This document shows, in pieces, positions 33,515-44,211 of a DNA stretch of 64,000 nucleotides; positions within the stretch are counted from its first letter, which is position 1; every line of letters begins with the position of its first letter. Both the position numbers and the translations under genes were made by a program. Below the pieces are notes generated by a model, which ran no database searches, was not told the origin of the DNA, and was given only the letters and a program-made list of their open reading frames with translations. The stretch comes from Peromyscus leucopus (lineage: Eukaryota > Chordata > Mammalia > Rodentia > Cricetidae). The stretch lies in NCBI RefSeq assembly GCF_004664715.2, contig NC_051086.1, positions 77,173,164 through 77,237,163 of the forward strand, in the 5' to 3' direction.

Positions 33515-33966
33515 TGTTGCAGGATATTTGATCACACTATGAAGCTCAAGATTGCATTATTTACTGGAAAAACCTGTTTCTCATTTTTTTGATGTGGTTC
33601 AGCTCTAGCACATACCTTTAATTCAAGAACTTTTTACTTGAATATTGTGAACAGGATTAATAAAGTCAACCATAGGTGAAGAGGCAAAGCAAGCAACCAG
33701 TTGGCAGGAAGTTAATAGAAAAAAAATATAGAGAGTAAGAGGGAGTCAGTGGGATGGATAGAGAGATGCACGTGAAGTAGAAGGAAAGGTTATTAAGTAC
33801 AAAGAATTTTTGTTTGAGAAGGTGTAGGAGAAAGGCATATTTTCTGGGATGTCAGTAGAGGAGGAAGGTCAGCCAAGTACTGTTAAGCAGGTTTCTCACC
33901 CCAGCATCTGACTCCTAAGTAATTATTGGCAAAAATCAAATGATTGCAATTTAGATAAAAACAACA
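33515..33966 (+). repeat. 5' LTR of the class II ERV
   Basis: 452 bp, TGTTGCAGGATATTTGATCA to ATAAAAACAACA. Contains an AATAAA-type signal region (AGGATTAATAAAGTCAACC) and a B1-like TTAATT module. Clearly homologous to 43772-44211 but diverged at many positions, so the insertion is old. Confidence 0.9.
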
Positions 33967-33968
33967 TT

Positions 33969-33988
33969 TGGTGCTCCAATGCATGGCA
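33969..33988 (+). other. Primer-binding-site-like sequence
   Basis: TGGTGCTCCAATGCATGGCA starts two bases after the 5' LTR. It is reminiscent of a tRNA-Lys(1,2)-type site (TGG-GCC-CAA--TGGGGC pattern), with several changes. Confidence 0.55.
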
Positions 33989-34209
33989 CAAACACATGAA
34001 CAGAGAACTCATGCCAGCTACAGACAAACTGGGAAGACATTATATTTGGTAAGACACCTGGGAAGTTCTCAAAGAGAAAGTTACATAATATTCAAAGGAA
34101 AACTCTTTCTCACTTTTAAGGATGGGACATATCATAATATAGGGCATTAGGACCCTATATAGTGCTAAATTAGAACACTTGAAAATAGAAGCAGAAAATA
34201 AAAAGATAC

Positions 34210-34467
34210 ATGACATTGGAGATGAACAGACTATATATTCTAATAATTATTAGTCTGATAATTCAAATTTTAGCCTTAACAGCCATAGTGGTAAATTTTG
34301 CCAAATGTGAAAAGTGGATCTATAAGATACAAGCCTTAAAAGGATTTATAAATGAAATTAAGAAAAACACTCAGACACACATGGAGCAATTTAGAGAAGA
34401 ACCTACTGTGCCACAGCATGATGAAACAGAGAGGGGCAGCCCAAAGTTGTTAGAAAATCCAACTTAG
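34210..34467 (+). pseudogene. gag N-terminal open frame with hydrophobic leader
   Basis: 85-aa open frame at the position expected for the gag start. Residues about 8-30 form one uninterrupted hydrophobic segment rich in Ile and Leu, followed by a Lys-rich stretch (about 35-55) and an acidic, polar end. A hydrophobic N-terminus recalls the ER-targeting leader of IAP-type Gag; that parallel is an inference. The frame closes before capsid, so Gag is broken. No catalytic role expected. Confidence 0.5.
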
Positions 34468-34589
34468 TTTATCAGTTACTATACAAGAACTATCAGCAGA
34501 TGATAGGCACTCCCAAGGTTATGCAGAAGTTAAAAGGAATCCTATAGGAATATTACATTTAGGGAGGTGTAAAGAAGCAGTCAGTTCAT

Positions 34590-35165
34590 ATGGTATACAT
34601 TCACCCTATGTGAAGCAGATATTAAATTCATGGGCAACACAGAGCAGGATTATCCCCCAAGCATAGAAAGATTTGACAACAGCAATATTAGAAGCTGGTC
34701 CTCAGTTACAATGAAAAACATGGTGGAAAGAGGAAGCTAGGGCCATAGAACAATGAAATGGGGCTAAAGGTATTAATATTCAGATTCTAGGTGAAGGAAA
34801 TATGATGAATTACAAAGGCAGCTTGAATTTGATGATCACACCTTAGTGCTATGTTCTTTAGGAGCTTGAATGCCTGGAAAAAATTTAAAGAATCAGGAAA
34901 GAGGTCTCAGTTATTAAAATTATACAACCAATCACCAAAAGAAGCCTTAATTGATTTTTTGCAAAGGTTAACATCAGTTGTAAATAGAATAGTGTCAGAT
35001 TCAGAAGTCAGACAAATATTAATCAAATCTTTGACTTTTGGAAATGCTAATTCAGAATGCAAAAGGGTGATTAGGCCTTTAAGGCAAGATCAGCACCAAT
35101 AAATGAATGGATTATAAATACAGCTGATGCCAGAACTCACTTTTATGATGCTACTTTGATAGGAG
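34590..35165 (+). pseudogene. gag capsid region, broken
   Basis: The N-terminal part near 34600-34760 reads like betaretroviral capsid (SPYVKQILNSWA) with in-frame stops where tryptophan is usual. The open frame 34851-35102 holds the major homology region (YNQSPKEALIDFLQRL) and the helix after it; the end of capsid (APINEWIINTADA) is in another frame, so there is at least one frameshift at about 35090. The reading continues directly up to the mys-like insertion at 35177. Confidence 0.78.
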
Positions 35166-35176
35166 AAGCAATTTCT

Positions 35177-35549
35177 TATGGCTGGAGTTATCTCCACTCC
35201 CAATCAGATCCATAGCCACTCAGACCCAAATAAACACACAGATGCTTATATTATTTAAACTGTTTGGACTAATGGCTCAGGCTTCTTGCTATCTATATTT
35301 TATATCTTAAATTAACCCATTTCTATTAATCTATAAGTTGCCATGTGGATTGTGGCTTACCAGTACTTTACATCTTACTTCTCATGGCGGCTGTGGCTGG
35401 CAGTGTCTCCTGACTCAACCTTCCACTTCCCAGAATTCTCCTCTCTCTTTGTCCCACCTATACTTCCTGCCTGGCTACTGGCCAATCAGTGTTTTATTTA
35501 TCAATCAGTCATAGCAACACATTGACAGCATACAGGATATCCCATAGCA
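35177..35549 (-). repeat. 3' LTR of the mys-like provirus
   Basis: 373 bp. Left end TATGGCTGGAGTTATCTCC (the usual TGTAGCT end is altered), right end CAGGATATCCCATAGCA. The blocks CCATGTGGATTGTGGCTTAC and TGGCGGCTGTGGCTGGCAGT are shared with the 5' LTR. Confidence 0.92.
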
Positions 35550-35569
35550 CTTTCCCATTTTTTTTTCTC
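35550..35569 (-). other. Polypurine tract of the mys-like provirus
   Basis: On the minus strand, an A/G run of the form GAGAAAAAAAAATGGGAAAG lies directly against the 3' LTR start TGCTATGGGATATCC. This is the expected plus-strand primer position. Confidence 0.8.
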
Positions 35570-35955
35570 AAAAAGGAAGGTTTTAAGTTTAACATAGTAA
35601 AATTGCATATAACAAAACAATTATCAAACAAGAATTACAGTTACAATATCTAGTCCATTTATAATATCTGGTCTATTTGTATTTGGCAAAATTAAAGAGA
35701 GATCCTATCTATCCTATATTTGTGAATCTAAGGTTTCATATCTAACTTATCTTTTATCATAACTAAGGAAATCATAACTATCTAGTCTTCAACTACATCA
35801 AAGACCTCAGAAGGATATAATATTACCTGAGAAATGGGAGAAGGACGCAAGCAACTTTCAGGAGTCTTGCAAGAGTAGACAGAGATTGCTGGCAGCCTGG
35901 GCAGTCATCCAAAGTTCTTCTGTAAGGTTGGGGCATCTGTCTTCAGTCCACAGGC

Positions 35956-36273
35956 CTAGAGTCTCTCAGTCACTTCTCTCTGTGTCCTGTAGAATGTCCG
36001 GCAGTTTCCTTTGTGAAGCAGGAACCTGAAGGACCATTTTGCCAAGCAAAGTTCAGTGGTCACCTTCTTATGGGTCCTGCATGTCCAGTTGATCAAGCAA
36101 TCCAGGCAAGAATAGTTTCTTAGCCAAATGGCTATTTTTGCCAAGAAGAAAATGAACTCCATATAAAGTGTCCTTAATGCCCATCCTCCTCTCTGAAATA
36201 AATTGGTGCTGCCAGGAGAAGACATGCCTAACTGTCCAGAAAATCTGAATTTTTTAAACATTTTAAATGACAT
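35956..36273 (-). other. 105-aa open frame inside the mys-like provirus
   Basis: Longest frame in the internal region, basic and Cys/Trp/Phe-containing, starting MSFKMFKKFRF. No retroviral motif or known domain recognised. The matching part of the second copy (46568-47060) is shorter and rearranged, which argues against conserved coding. Kept as an observation, not a gene call. Confidence 0.25.
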
Positions 36274-37152
36274 ATTCTGTAGGTCTTTGAGGGGTTTGAA
36301 GATTACCTACCTAACTGAATTCTATCTATATATACCTAGAAAACTTAACATGACTATAAGTTTGACTATCATAGAAGGCTAATTATTAATCTGTATTTCT
36401 TAATTATCCATTATAATCTAAATGAGTTACATAAACATAATACCTCAAACAAGAGTAGAAATATATATAGTAGAACAAAATCAACTCAAAATTTGTATTA
36501 ATAAACTAAAACCTATACCAATGTAAAACATTTTAAAGAAGTTATTCTTTAAAAGTAGGTTCAATAATCCACTCTTTTATCCTATCATATCTATAACCTA
36601 TATTTTCATCTCATATCCCCCTTTCTTCTTTAGAAGGAGACTGCATTTATAATGAGCTTGTTTTAAATAAACATTGGTTTTTTTCTCTGTCCCACACTCA
36701 AGGGATCTTCTGATATGGGACAGAAGACTTTCTCAACCTTTTGTTTTAGCAGTATGCTTGGGTTTAGAGAAGGAGTGAGCCAATTCCATCTCCAAAGCCA
36801 GCTTGGTATATTTGGGAATTTGGGCATAGCTTCTCATACTACTTCCTGTTGGGTGAGGGCACTGTATTCTTATGGGGACATAAAGAAAATTTGAGGATTA
36901 TGGGATAGTCTGTGAGGCTATATTGTCTGAGCCAGTTGCCTTGAAACTGTTCTGGATGTTGGGTGATTTGGGCCATGGTGTCATTGGAGATCTTTCAAGG
37001 GGCCCTTGGCTGGTCAAACCTGATGCATCTTAATCTGGAACAAATCCATAGATTCTTGCTTTCTGTGGGAACAAAAAAGAGCCTCCTTTCCAAAGCAGCA
37101 TATCCTTAGATCCAAATTTTGAATTCAAGTTACCTTTAAAATATACATATTG

Positions 37153-37308
37153 GCCGGGCGGTGGTGGCACACATCTTTAATCCCAGCACTCAGGAGGCAG
37201 AGGCAGGTGGATCTCTGTGAGTTCGAGGCCCAGCCTGGGCTACCAAGTGAGTCCTAGGAAAGGCGCAAAGCTACACAGAGAAACCCTGTCTCAAAAAACA
37301 AAAAAAAA
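37153..37308 (+). mobile_element. B1 SINE nested in the mys-like provirus
   Basis: GCCGGGCGGTGGTGGCACAC through AACCCTGTCTCAAAAAACAA. Flanks resemble each other (ATACATATTG before; CACATATTGG after the TA repeat), fitting a target duplication. It is the third nesting level: B1 in mys-like element in class II ERV. Confidence 0.95.

Positions 37309-37357
<49 letters not shown>
37309..37357. repeat. (TA)n microsatellite in the B1 tail
   Basis: About 24 TA units directly after the B1 A-tail. Confidence 0.95.
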
Positions 37358-37366
<9 letters not shown>

Positions 37367-37966
37367 TGGTTTAACTTAGCAGTATTTACAATCAAATGTC
37401 TTTCTGCAATTAAAAAAAGACAGCACAATCCATCTTTACATGACTTATTTTTATATTACTTTTACTTTCTGTTTAATGACTATTTTTTAAAACTATCCAT
37501 TTTTTATGTAACTGTATATATTACTTTTTTTCTCTTCCAAGCCTATGTACATTTTTATACACATTGTAAACCATTTAAAGTCTTGTTCCATCTGAATCTG
37601 CCTTATTGTGAATCTATTGCTTTAAACTGTAGTGGTTAGTACTGAATGACTCTTCCCACCTCAGCTTTCCAACATGGCAATGGTACATTTTCACCAGCTT
37701 TGGAGGAACCATGCTCACCAATGAACTCTGGGAGGTAGTAGGTCTATGTCTCTATCAAATCAGTGTGTAGCCCAGAAACTTTTTTTTTGGTTTGCGGCTT
37801 GCAGACACCTCATTCCTGTTGTAGGTCAGGCCTGCACACCACGAACCTGCCATAAAGTAGTGCAAGCAAGCAGGCTGTGGCTAACTTGAGAGAGACTAGG
37901 AAGCTATTTTAGCTCCATTTTAGAACCTTTCTTAAAAGCTTTTTTAGGTCTTAGGTGGAAACTGTT

Positions 37967-37985
37967 GCCCCATGTTCTGGCACCA
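37967..37985 (-). other. Primer-binding site of the mys-like provirus
   Basis: On the minus strand TGGTGCCAGAACATGGGGC begins two bases after the 5' LTR end. It is closest to a lysine-tRNA primer site, with the TGG-GCC core and -TGGGGC end retained. Confidence 0.75.
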
Positions 37986-37987
37986 TT

Positions 37988-38348
37988 TGTAGCTAGAGTT
38001 ATCTCCAGTCCTGCCTGGGTCTGCAGCCACTCAGACCCAAATAAGCACCCAGATGCTTATATTATTTAAACTGGCCTAATGGCTCAAGCTTCTTGCTATA
38101 TAGTTCTTATATCTTACATTAACCCATTTCTATTAATCTATAAGTTGCCATGTGGATTGTGGCTTACCGGTACTTTACATCTTACTTCTCATGGCGGCTG
38201 TGGCTGGCAGTGTCTCCTGACTCAACCTTCCACTTCCCAGAATTCTCCTCTCTCTTTGTCCCACCTATACTTCCTGCCTGGCTCCTGGCAAATCAGTGTT
38301 TTATTTATCAATCAATAATAGTAACACAGAATACAGATATCCACAGAA
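37988..38348 (-). repeat. 5' LTR of the mys-like provirus
   Basis: 361 bp: left end TGTAGCTAGAGTTATCTCC, right end AGATATCCACAGAA. Very similar to 35177-35549; indels explain the different lengths. Confidence 0.92.
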
Positions 38349-38440
38349 ATTTCTAAAAGTTTCAAGATAAATCAAAACGTCAGATGTTTTAATTGGGGTA
38401 ATCAAGGTCATTTGGAAAGAGATTGTAGGCAAGGCATAGA
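38349..38440 (+). pseudogene. gag nucleocapsid zinc knuckle, second Cys lost
   Basis: Immediately after the mys-like insertion the gag reading resumes. A CX2CX4HX4C knuckle is recognisable at 38385-38426 with Cys (38385), Trp in place of the second Cys (TGG at 38394), His (38409) and Cys (38424). A substituted zinc ligand means this knuckle could not bind zinc normally. No second knuckle is seen. Confidence 0.8.
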
Positions 38441-38799
38441 AACAATAACTTTCTAGAGATAATCCAAACAGAAGCAATATGGAGGTATAGCAAAGACCAG
38501 CATTGGACTAATCCAGATCAACAAGGGACAAGCATTGTTACATTTTGACATCAGGAAATGTCCTGAGTGGCATTCCACAGGGCCTGACATCGTGATTGAT
38601 TTAATCATTCCCATCAGCATCAGAGAAAATCATCTACAGAGTATTTGAAAGATTTCATGCCTGTTGTTAAAAACAACACTGATCTGGATATAATCAAGGA
38701 CCAAAGAAAATCTTCAGTAGATAAAACAAAAAAATTCACAAGAAAGTAGAAAAGAAGTATTTTAGCAAACTTCTATAAATGATCAGAAACCAAAGCTAA

Positions 38800-38960
38800 A
38801 AATATAAATAATTGGCATTGAAATTGAAGGTTTAGTAGACATGGGAGCAGATATAACAAATAATTTTACCAAAATCTTGGCCTCCAGATTAACCTCTTCT
38901 AGGGATTAGAACTCATATAAACCAGAATGCTAGGTGCATTGAATCTATAGGGCCAGAAGG
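38800..38960 (+). pseudogene. Retroviral aspartic protease remnant
   Basis: The sequence around 38821-38865 reads IEGLVDMGADITN: the protease active site with Asp (38838) but Met in place of the usual Thr/Ser of the D-T/S-G triad. Later frames are interrupted. Confidence 0.7.
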
Positions 38961-39394
38961 ACAAATAGGAAAATTAAAGACATATGTGGCTAATATAACC
39001 ATGAATTTATGGGGATCTAATTTGTTGCAGTAATGCAAAAGATATATTAATATTCCTCCAATCTCAGAAACAAACCATAAAATAAAGAACACATCTGAGA
39101 GAAATATCAAAAGGTATTATCAAGAACAGTCACAGACCATTCAGGTTGTATATGAGCACGGCACAACAGCTGTTGGTATTTCAAAGGTACCGATCATCCT
39201 ATCTTTAAAATGGTTAACTAAAAAACCTGTGTGGGTGAAACAATGGATTTTGATATCAGAAAAATTATAGGCACTGGATCAGCTGGTACAGGAGCAGCTA
39301 AATGTTCAACTTAGTGAAGAATTGACCAATGCTAGGAATTATCCTGTATTTTTCACTAAAAGAGAGATACAGAAAATGGAGAATGTTAATAGAA

Positions 39395-39690
39395 TTAAGA
39401 GCTATCAATAAGGTGATTCAGCCAATGTGCTCTTTTTAGCCTGGAATTCTCTTGCCTTAATTACCTAAGGGATGGTCCATTATAGTGATTGATTTAAAAG
39501 ACTGCTACTTTTTTTTAAAACTATACCTTTACAAGAGCAGGATAAAGAAAATTTTGCTTTCACAGTGCCTACTTATAACTCTCAACCTGTTAAAAGGTAT
39601 CAGTGGAAAGTTCTTCCTCAAGGAATGTTGAACAGCTCCACCTTGTGTCAATATTTTGTACAGCAGCCATTAGAATAATTTGTAAACAGT
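39395..39690 (+). pseudogene. Reverse transcriptase remnant
   Basis: Fragments of the RT fingers and palm: [12 protein letters not shown] at about 39470-39505 (the first catalytic Asp region), then [11 protein letters not shown] at about 39549-39581 and VLPQGMLNS at about 39612-39638. Stops separate them. The YXDD box is not clearly visible; a T-rich run lies near its expected place (39703-39715). Confidence 0.8.
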
Positions 39691-40744
39691 TTCCTCAATC
39701 TAATTTTTTTTTTTTGCAAATTCTGGAAAATTAAAGTATGTCTACCATACCACAGTTACATATTTAAGATTTCAATGGACAATTGTTTTAAGTTTTGAAA
39801 AGGCTAATTCTATTATTGCACATTTAAAAGTTATAGCTATTATGGGTACAAATTAAGACTGAAATGCTCCAGTATATGTCTCTTGTAAAATGAATCAGTC
39901 TTGCATATTAAAACATAAAACATATTACAGGTATAACATACAAACTTATAGGACAAGTAGTTATAGAAAGATCTAATCACACTTTAAAAGACAAGCTTAA
40001 TACATAGAAAGAGATAATAAAGACCCCCAGAAATAGATTACATGGTGATTTATTAATTTTAAATTTTAAAATGCTAATGAGAAAGGAACAACTGCAGAGA
40101 GACATTCAATAGTTGAAAAAAACTACTGAATTAAATCAGTCTAATATTTTATAGATGTGTTGACCTCAGAATGGAAACTGGAAAGTATGTTATATTAGGT
40201 GAGAAGTTTTGCCTTTGTTTCCAAAGGAGAAGAAAAGCTGTGGATACCAGCACTATCGATATAGATGAAATTCAAACAGGAGAGACCTCCCAAATAAGGT
40301 GAGGTGATAGTTCTTCAGACAGCTTGGTCACTCGATCAAACTAAGGTATAAAGATTAACAAATGCCTTTCATTTGATCAGGTATGAAAAATAAGAATAAA
40401 ATAATAATAATATTTTCAAATGATAATTTACCAAAGGCATACTTGCCTTACTGGCATGAAATGAAAATGGTTTTATTTAAATCACATGTCTTAATTTGCT
40501 GCTAGAATGTTAGACTGTAGAGTGCCATGTGGCCCATGCCATCTTGGACATCAGCTTTTGAGTTTTCTTTTTAAACAAAAAGGATATTTTTGTCTTTTGC
40601 TGATAAAAGCACAGTTAATAGATTTTTAAATTCTTTAAGTAAATTCAAAGGGTTACTACATTTAATTAATTAATTAAATTACTATAATTCAGGCTTGTTT
40701 TCTATATCTCTAAGAGTTGTAGTGATTTAGAGCTAAGATAAAAT

Positions 40745-40890
40745 GTTTGAGCAGGGTGATGGTAGCCTGTGCCTTTAATTCCAGCAGAGACAGAAGGATC
40801 TCTATAATTTAGTTCTTTTCTAAATTCTTGAGTTAGAGTGGACAAGGTAGTGTTGGCACACATCTTTTTCCCATCACCCAGAGACAAAAC
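40745..40890 (+). mobile_element. B1-like remnant
   Basis: GGGTGATGGTAGCCTGTGCC, TTTAATTCCAGCAGAGACA, then a second B1-like start (AGTGTTGGCACACATC). Too decayed to bound. Confidence 0.4.
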
Positions 40891-41539
40891 TCAAATACAG
40901 CTCCTAATTGGTGTGTTTGCACATTAGCAAAATCACATACCATATTTACTGATTATTATAAAAAAAAACCCTCTACTAGGTTACTATAAAGGTGGATAAT
41001 TCCCAATAGGGACAGGAACAAACAGCAGCTTTTGCAACTGCTGGTAAGCTCTTCTCCATACATGCAACTCTGACCAACATGGAATGAGCTGAGACTCTAA
41101 TTATGGATATCATATTTATTGGTGAATTGGCAATGGAGGGCTCTTTATAAAGCAAAATGGAGTCCAACAACATTTGCCTGTTGGCTTATATTGCAAATGC
41201 TTTAAATATGTGGAGAATAAGTGTTCTTTCTTTGATAAACAGATCTAGATAGCTTATGTGTCATGGAGAACCTTATATTCAGCTATTGCCAAGCACCCTG
41301 TGGTCATAACCACACCCTGTACAATGATGGATTGGAACTATTCTAAAACAGAGTCCTTCGCAGGTTTAGCCATGGAAGAAATAGTGTTACAGTGGAACTG
41401 GTACCTATTTGAATTCCTTTGTGACCAGGATGTGGTAGCAAAGGGGTCTGTGCCTTCCTGTACTGAAGAAATAGCTCATAATCCCCATCCCTAAACTGTT
41501 AAATTTTCCCCAAGAGAGGCACCTATTGGACTGTGGGGA

Positions 41540-41700
41540 CCAATAGAATGGTCACAACATTTGGCTAACATATGGTTCACTGATGGCTGATCAAACACTG
41601 ATGGAACCAAAACTAAGTAGAAAGTGGCAGCCTATAGACCAGGGAATGGAATGGCCAATAATGAGGAAGGAACCACAAAATTAGCACAGCAATATTGGCT
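41540..41700 (+). pseudogene. RNase H remnant of the ERV pol
   Basis: WFTDG at 41573-41587 is the first catalytic Asp region of retroviral RNase H, with a TGA directly after it (41588). Downstream frames are short. No integrase zinc-finger or DDE motif could be read beyond this point. Confidence 0.6.
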
Positions 41701-41911
41701 GGCAAACAACTAGGAAAGCAAAAGGAAAGATCTCTATCTTCTCCATTTCATAGTGTATGTCAATGATATAGCTATATGGTTATAAAAATGGAAAACCATT
41801 AACTGGTGTTGGGAAGAGGCAAAAAGCAACTTGTCTTAAGTGCTGCCATTTTGACTTAAGACTTTATTTTACCTGCTGGGAAGCTTCCAATAGCTGACCC
41901 ACTTCATTTTT

Positions 41912-42094
41912 TTTTTTTTTTTGTGTGTGTGTGTGTGTGTGTGTTTTGTTTTCAAGACAGGATTTCTCTGTGTAGTTTTGTGCCTTTCCTGGAACTCACT
42001 TTGTAGACCAGGCTGGCCTCAAATTCACACAGAGATCCACTTGCCTCTGCCTCCCAAGTGCTGGAATTAAAGGTGTGTGCCAACCACCACCCGG
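41912..42094 (-). mobile_element. B1 SINE inserted in the ERV
   Basis: Reversed B1 with long T-tail plus (TG)n, TCAAGACAGGATTTCTCTGT, CTTTGTAGACCAGGCTGGCC, CCACCACCCGG. Perfect 14-bp duplication CCCACTTCATTTTT at 41898-41911 and 42095-42108. Confidence 0.95.
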
Positions 42095-42108
42095 CCCACT
42101 TCATTTTT

Positions 42109-43755
42109 AAACCATAGAAACAGTTATACATTTTTTACTTTCTGTAGAAACATGTGGTTGTTTTCAATAACAGAGAGAAAAAAAAATGAATCTGATTGGT
42201 TGAACTGAAAGGCCTGTATTGTATATCAGTTGGCAATGATGAACAATTCAAAGAAGCTTCTAATCTCTAAATCCCAATTAGTGAAAAATTAAACTCTAAT
42301 TTGGCAAAAAAAAATGTTTGTGATTTTTGTGCTTAAATATTTGCTTCAGCTAGCATTTGGGGTTGCAGTTCAGCTTTTGAGTCTGTTCTGTGGCCCTAGT
42401 CAGTCAGCCTTCTTCCTTTCTCCCACTTCTTTTGTGCTGCCCTGCATTAAATTTCACCTTATGGTAACGTCTTGTATCTGCTTGGGTTGATTTGGAGCCT
42501 CGGATCACAAACCTGGCAGATAAATGGCAAAGTTATTTGGTCATCAGAGGCGTGAATGGAAATGGCAAAACCTAGGAAAACTTAGCAAAGATATCAAATT
42601 TTATGTAGCTCATACATAGGCATGACAGACAAAACATCTGAGAATAATTAAATACTGGACAAGTTGGCATTTTGTTTCATTAAGACTAGAATATTAAAAT
42701 TTGCCAGTGAACAAATTAAAAATAAATCAGCAAGAATGATAGATTACACATTCGAAAAAGTTAAAAGTTTACCCTTAACACTAAAAAATAAGAGGAAATG
42801 GAGAACCAAATTAAACCAGGACAACCTTATGAGAATAACTGTTATAAGGAATCCATAGTCAGATGGTGGTTCACACCTTTAATCCCAGCATTTAGGAGGC
42901 ACATGCCTTTAATCCCAATAATTGGGAGGCAGAGAAAGGCACATAAGGATTACAGTGATTTAAATTTAAAAGCTACTTGCAAAAGGGCAGGCTGAAATTT
43001 AAAGTGAATGTCCATTGTGATCTAAAAATAAATATACTTAAACCTTGAATTTATATATAAAGAGAAAGGTTCTGTTTATCCACAAACACTAAAGTATGTT
43101 TAGTTTCAAATTTTCAGAAGAAATTTTAATAGAAAGATAATACATTTTTCTGTTGCCATAAAACATTTTGCCCTTTGAAAGATATAACCTGGAAAAAAAA
43201 AAAAGAAACATTCCAGATTTAGGGTTGGGGCATGACTTTGCTTTTATCATTCCAGGAGATTAAAAGTATCCAGCTAAGGAATCTGGAGACTACTGGACAA
43301 GTGAAACATCTGAAGAAAATGGATGGATCATCAAGAGAAAATGTCCCAAGATGAAGAATAAACTGGCCAAGTGGTATCGCTCACCTCCAGTTGACTGGCC
43401 TGAGATTCTGGCTTTGGAGTCCCTGACTAACACAGTCGCCCATGCCAAGCTTCCTGTTCTGCACAAAGAGCAAAAACCTTTGGATTGACTGCTGTGTTCT
43501 ACCTAATCAGAATTGCCACTAAACTGATAAACACCACCCAAAGATCAGCTTTGGACTACAAACTCCTCAGGACATTCAAATTGCTGAGTTCATATGGGAC
43601 TGACATGAACATTTTACAAAAGTTTGAATTAAAGAATACCTAGTCCTAAGACTACCAAATACAACCAAGCTAGACATTGTGGAATGCTTGCAGAAATAGC
43701 TTTATTATTGTAAATAGCTTTACTATGTTAGAGTTAAAACCTTTTCCTTTTATTT
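42109..43755 (+). other. 3' internal region of the ERV, no env seen
   Basis: Only short frames. B1-like fragments at about 42863-42930 (CACACCTTTAATCCCAGCAT; GCCTTTAATCCCAATAATTG). The stretch 42330-42490 has an ATTAAATTTCACC... block that might be a foreign LTR end, unproven. No surface or transmembrane glycoprotein motif recognised. Confidence 0.5.
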
Positions 43756-43756
43756 A

Positions 43757-43771
43757 GATAAAATAGGGAAG
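43757..43771 (+). other. Polypurine tract of the class II ERV
   Basis: AGATAAAATAGGGAAG directly precedes the 3' LTR start TGTTGCAGG. Confidence 0.75.
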
Positions 43772-44211
43772 TGTTGCAGGATATTTGATCACATTGTGAA
43801 TCCCAAGATTGCATATTTACTTGAAAAAGCTGTTTCAAGTTGTGGTGTAGCTCAGCCCTAGCACACACCTTTAATCCAAGAGCTTCCTGCTTGAACATTA
43901 TAAACAGGATTAAATAAAGTCAACCATAGATCAAGAGCTGGAACAAGCAACCAGTTGACAGGAAATGAACAGAAAAAAACATAGAGAGTAAGAGAGTCAG
44001 AAGAGGGGTGAACAGGAAGTAAAAGGGAAGAACATTAAGGTTGAGGAGGTTTTGTTTGAAATGGCATAGGATAAAGGCCTCTTTTATGGGACATCGGTGG
44101 AAGAGGAAGGTCTTTTTCTGCCTCTCTGAGCTAACAGGTTTTTACCCCAGCATCTGGCTTCCAAGCATTTATTGGTAAAATCAAACAGTTGAAATCTAGA
44201 TAAAAACAACA
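43772..44211 (+). repeat. 3' LTR of the class II ERV
   Basis: 440 bp, TGTTGCAGGATATTTGATCA to ATAAAAACAACA. Contains CACACCTTTAATCCAAGAGC (B1-like), ATTAAATAAAGTCAACC (polyadenylation-signal region) and TTTTACCCCAGCATCTGGCT. Confidence 0.9.

Larger units (their letters stand above)
35177..38348 (-). mobile_element. mys-like non-autonomous provirus, structurally complete
   Basis: 3172 bp on the minus strand with two LTRs (5' LTR 37988-38348, 3' LTR 35177-35549), a tRNA-Lys-like primer site next to the 5' LTR, a polypurine tract next to the 3' LTR and a perfect 6-bp duplication ATTTCT at 35171-35176 and 38349-38354. Without the B1 and TA expansion at about 37153-37360 it is near 2.95 kb, close to the roughly 2.8 kb I recall for mys. 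I see no gag, pol or env motif inside, so it must have moved with proteins supplied in trans. Confidence 0.9.
33515..44211 (+). mobile_element. Class II (betaretrovirus-like) ERV, decayed, with nested insertions
   Basis: Two related LTRs (33515-33966 and 43772-44211) bound a 10.7-kb locus. Without the 3.17-kb mys-like insertion and one B1 the provirus is about 7.3 kb. The flanking 6-mers AGTGAG (33509-33514) and AGTTAG (44212-44217) agree at 5 of 6, fitting a target duplication. Order inside: primer-binding-site-like sequence, gag capsid, nucleocapsid knuckle, protease, RT, RNase H, polypurine tract. All coding parts carry stops and frameshifts. I see no env. The family resembles the MYSERV/IAP-related class II group, but the exact family is not established. 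Confidence 0.88.

Noticed and set aside
42330..42490. Possible foreign solo LTR inside the ERV (polyadenylation-like ATTAAATTTC region)
   Set aside because: No matching second end or target duplication could be found, so it is only mentioned in the regional entry.
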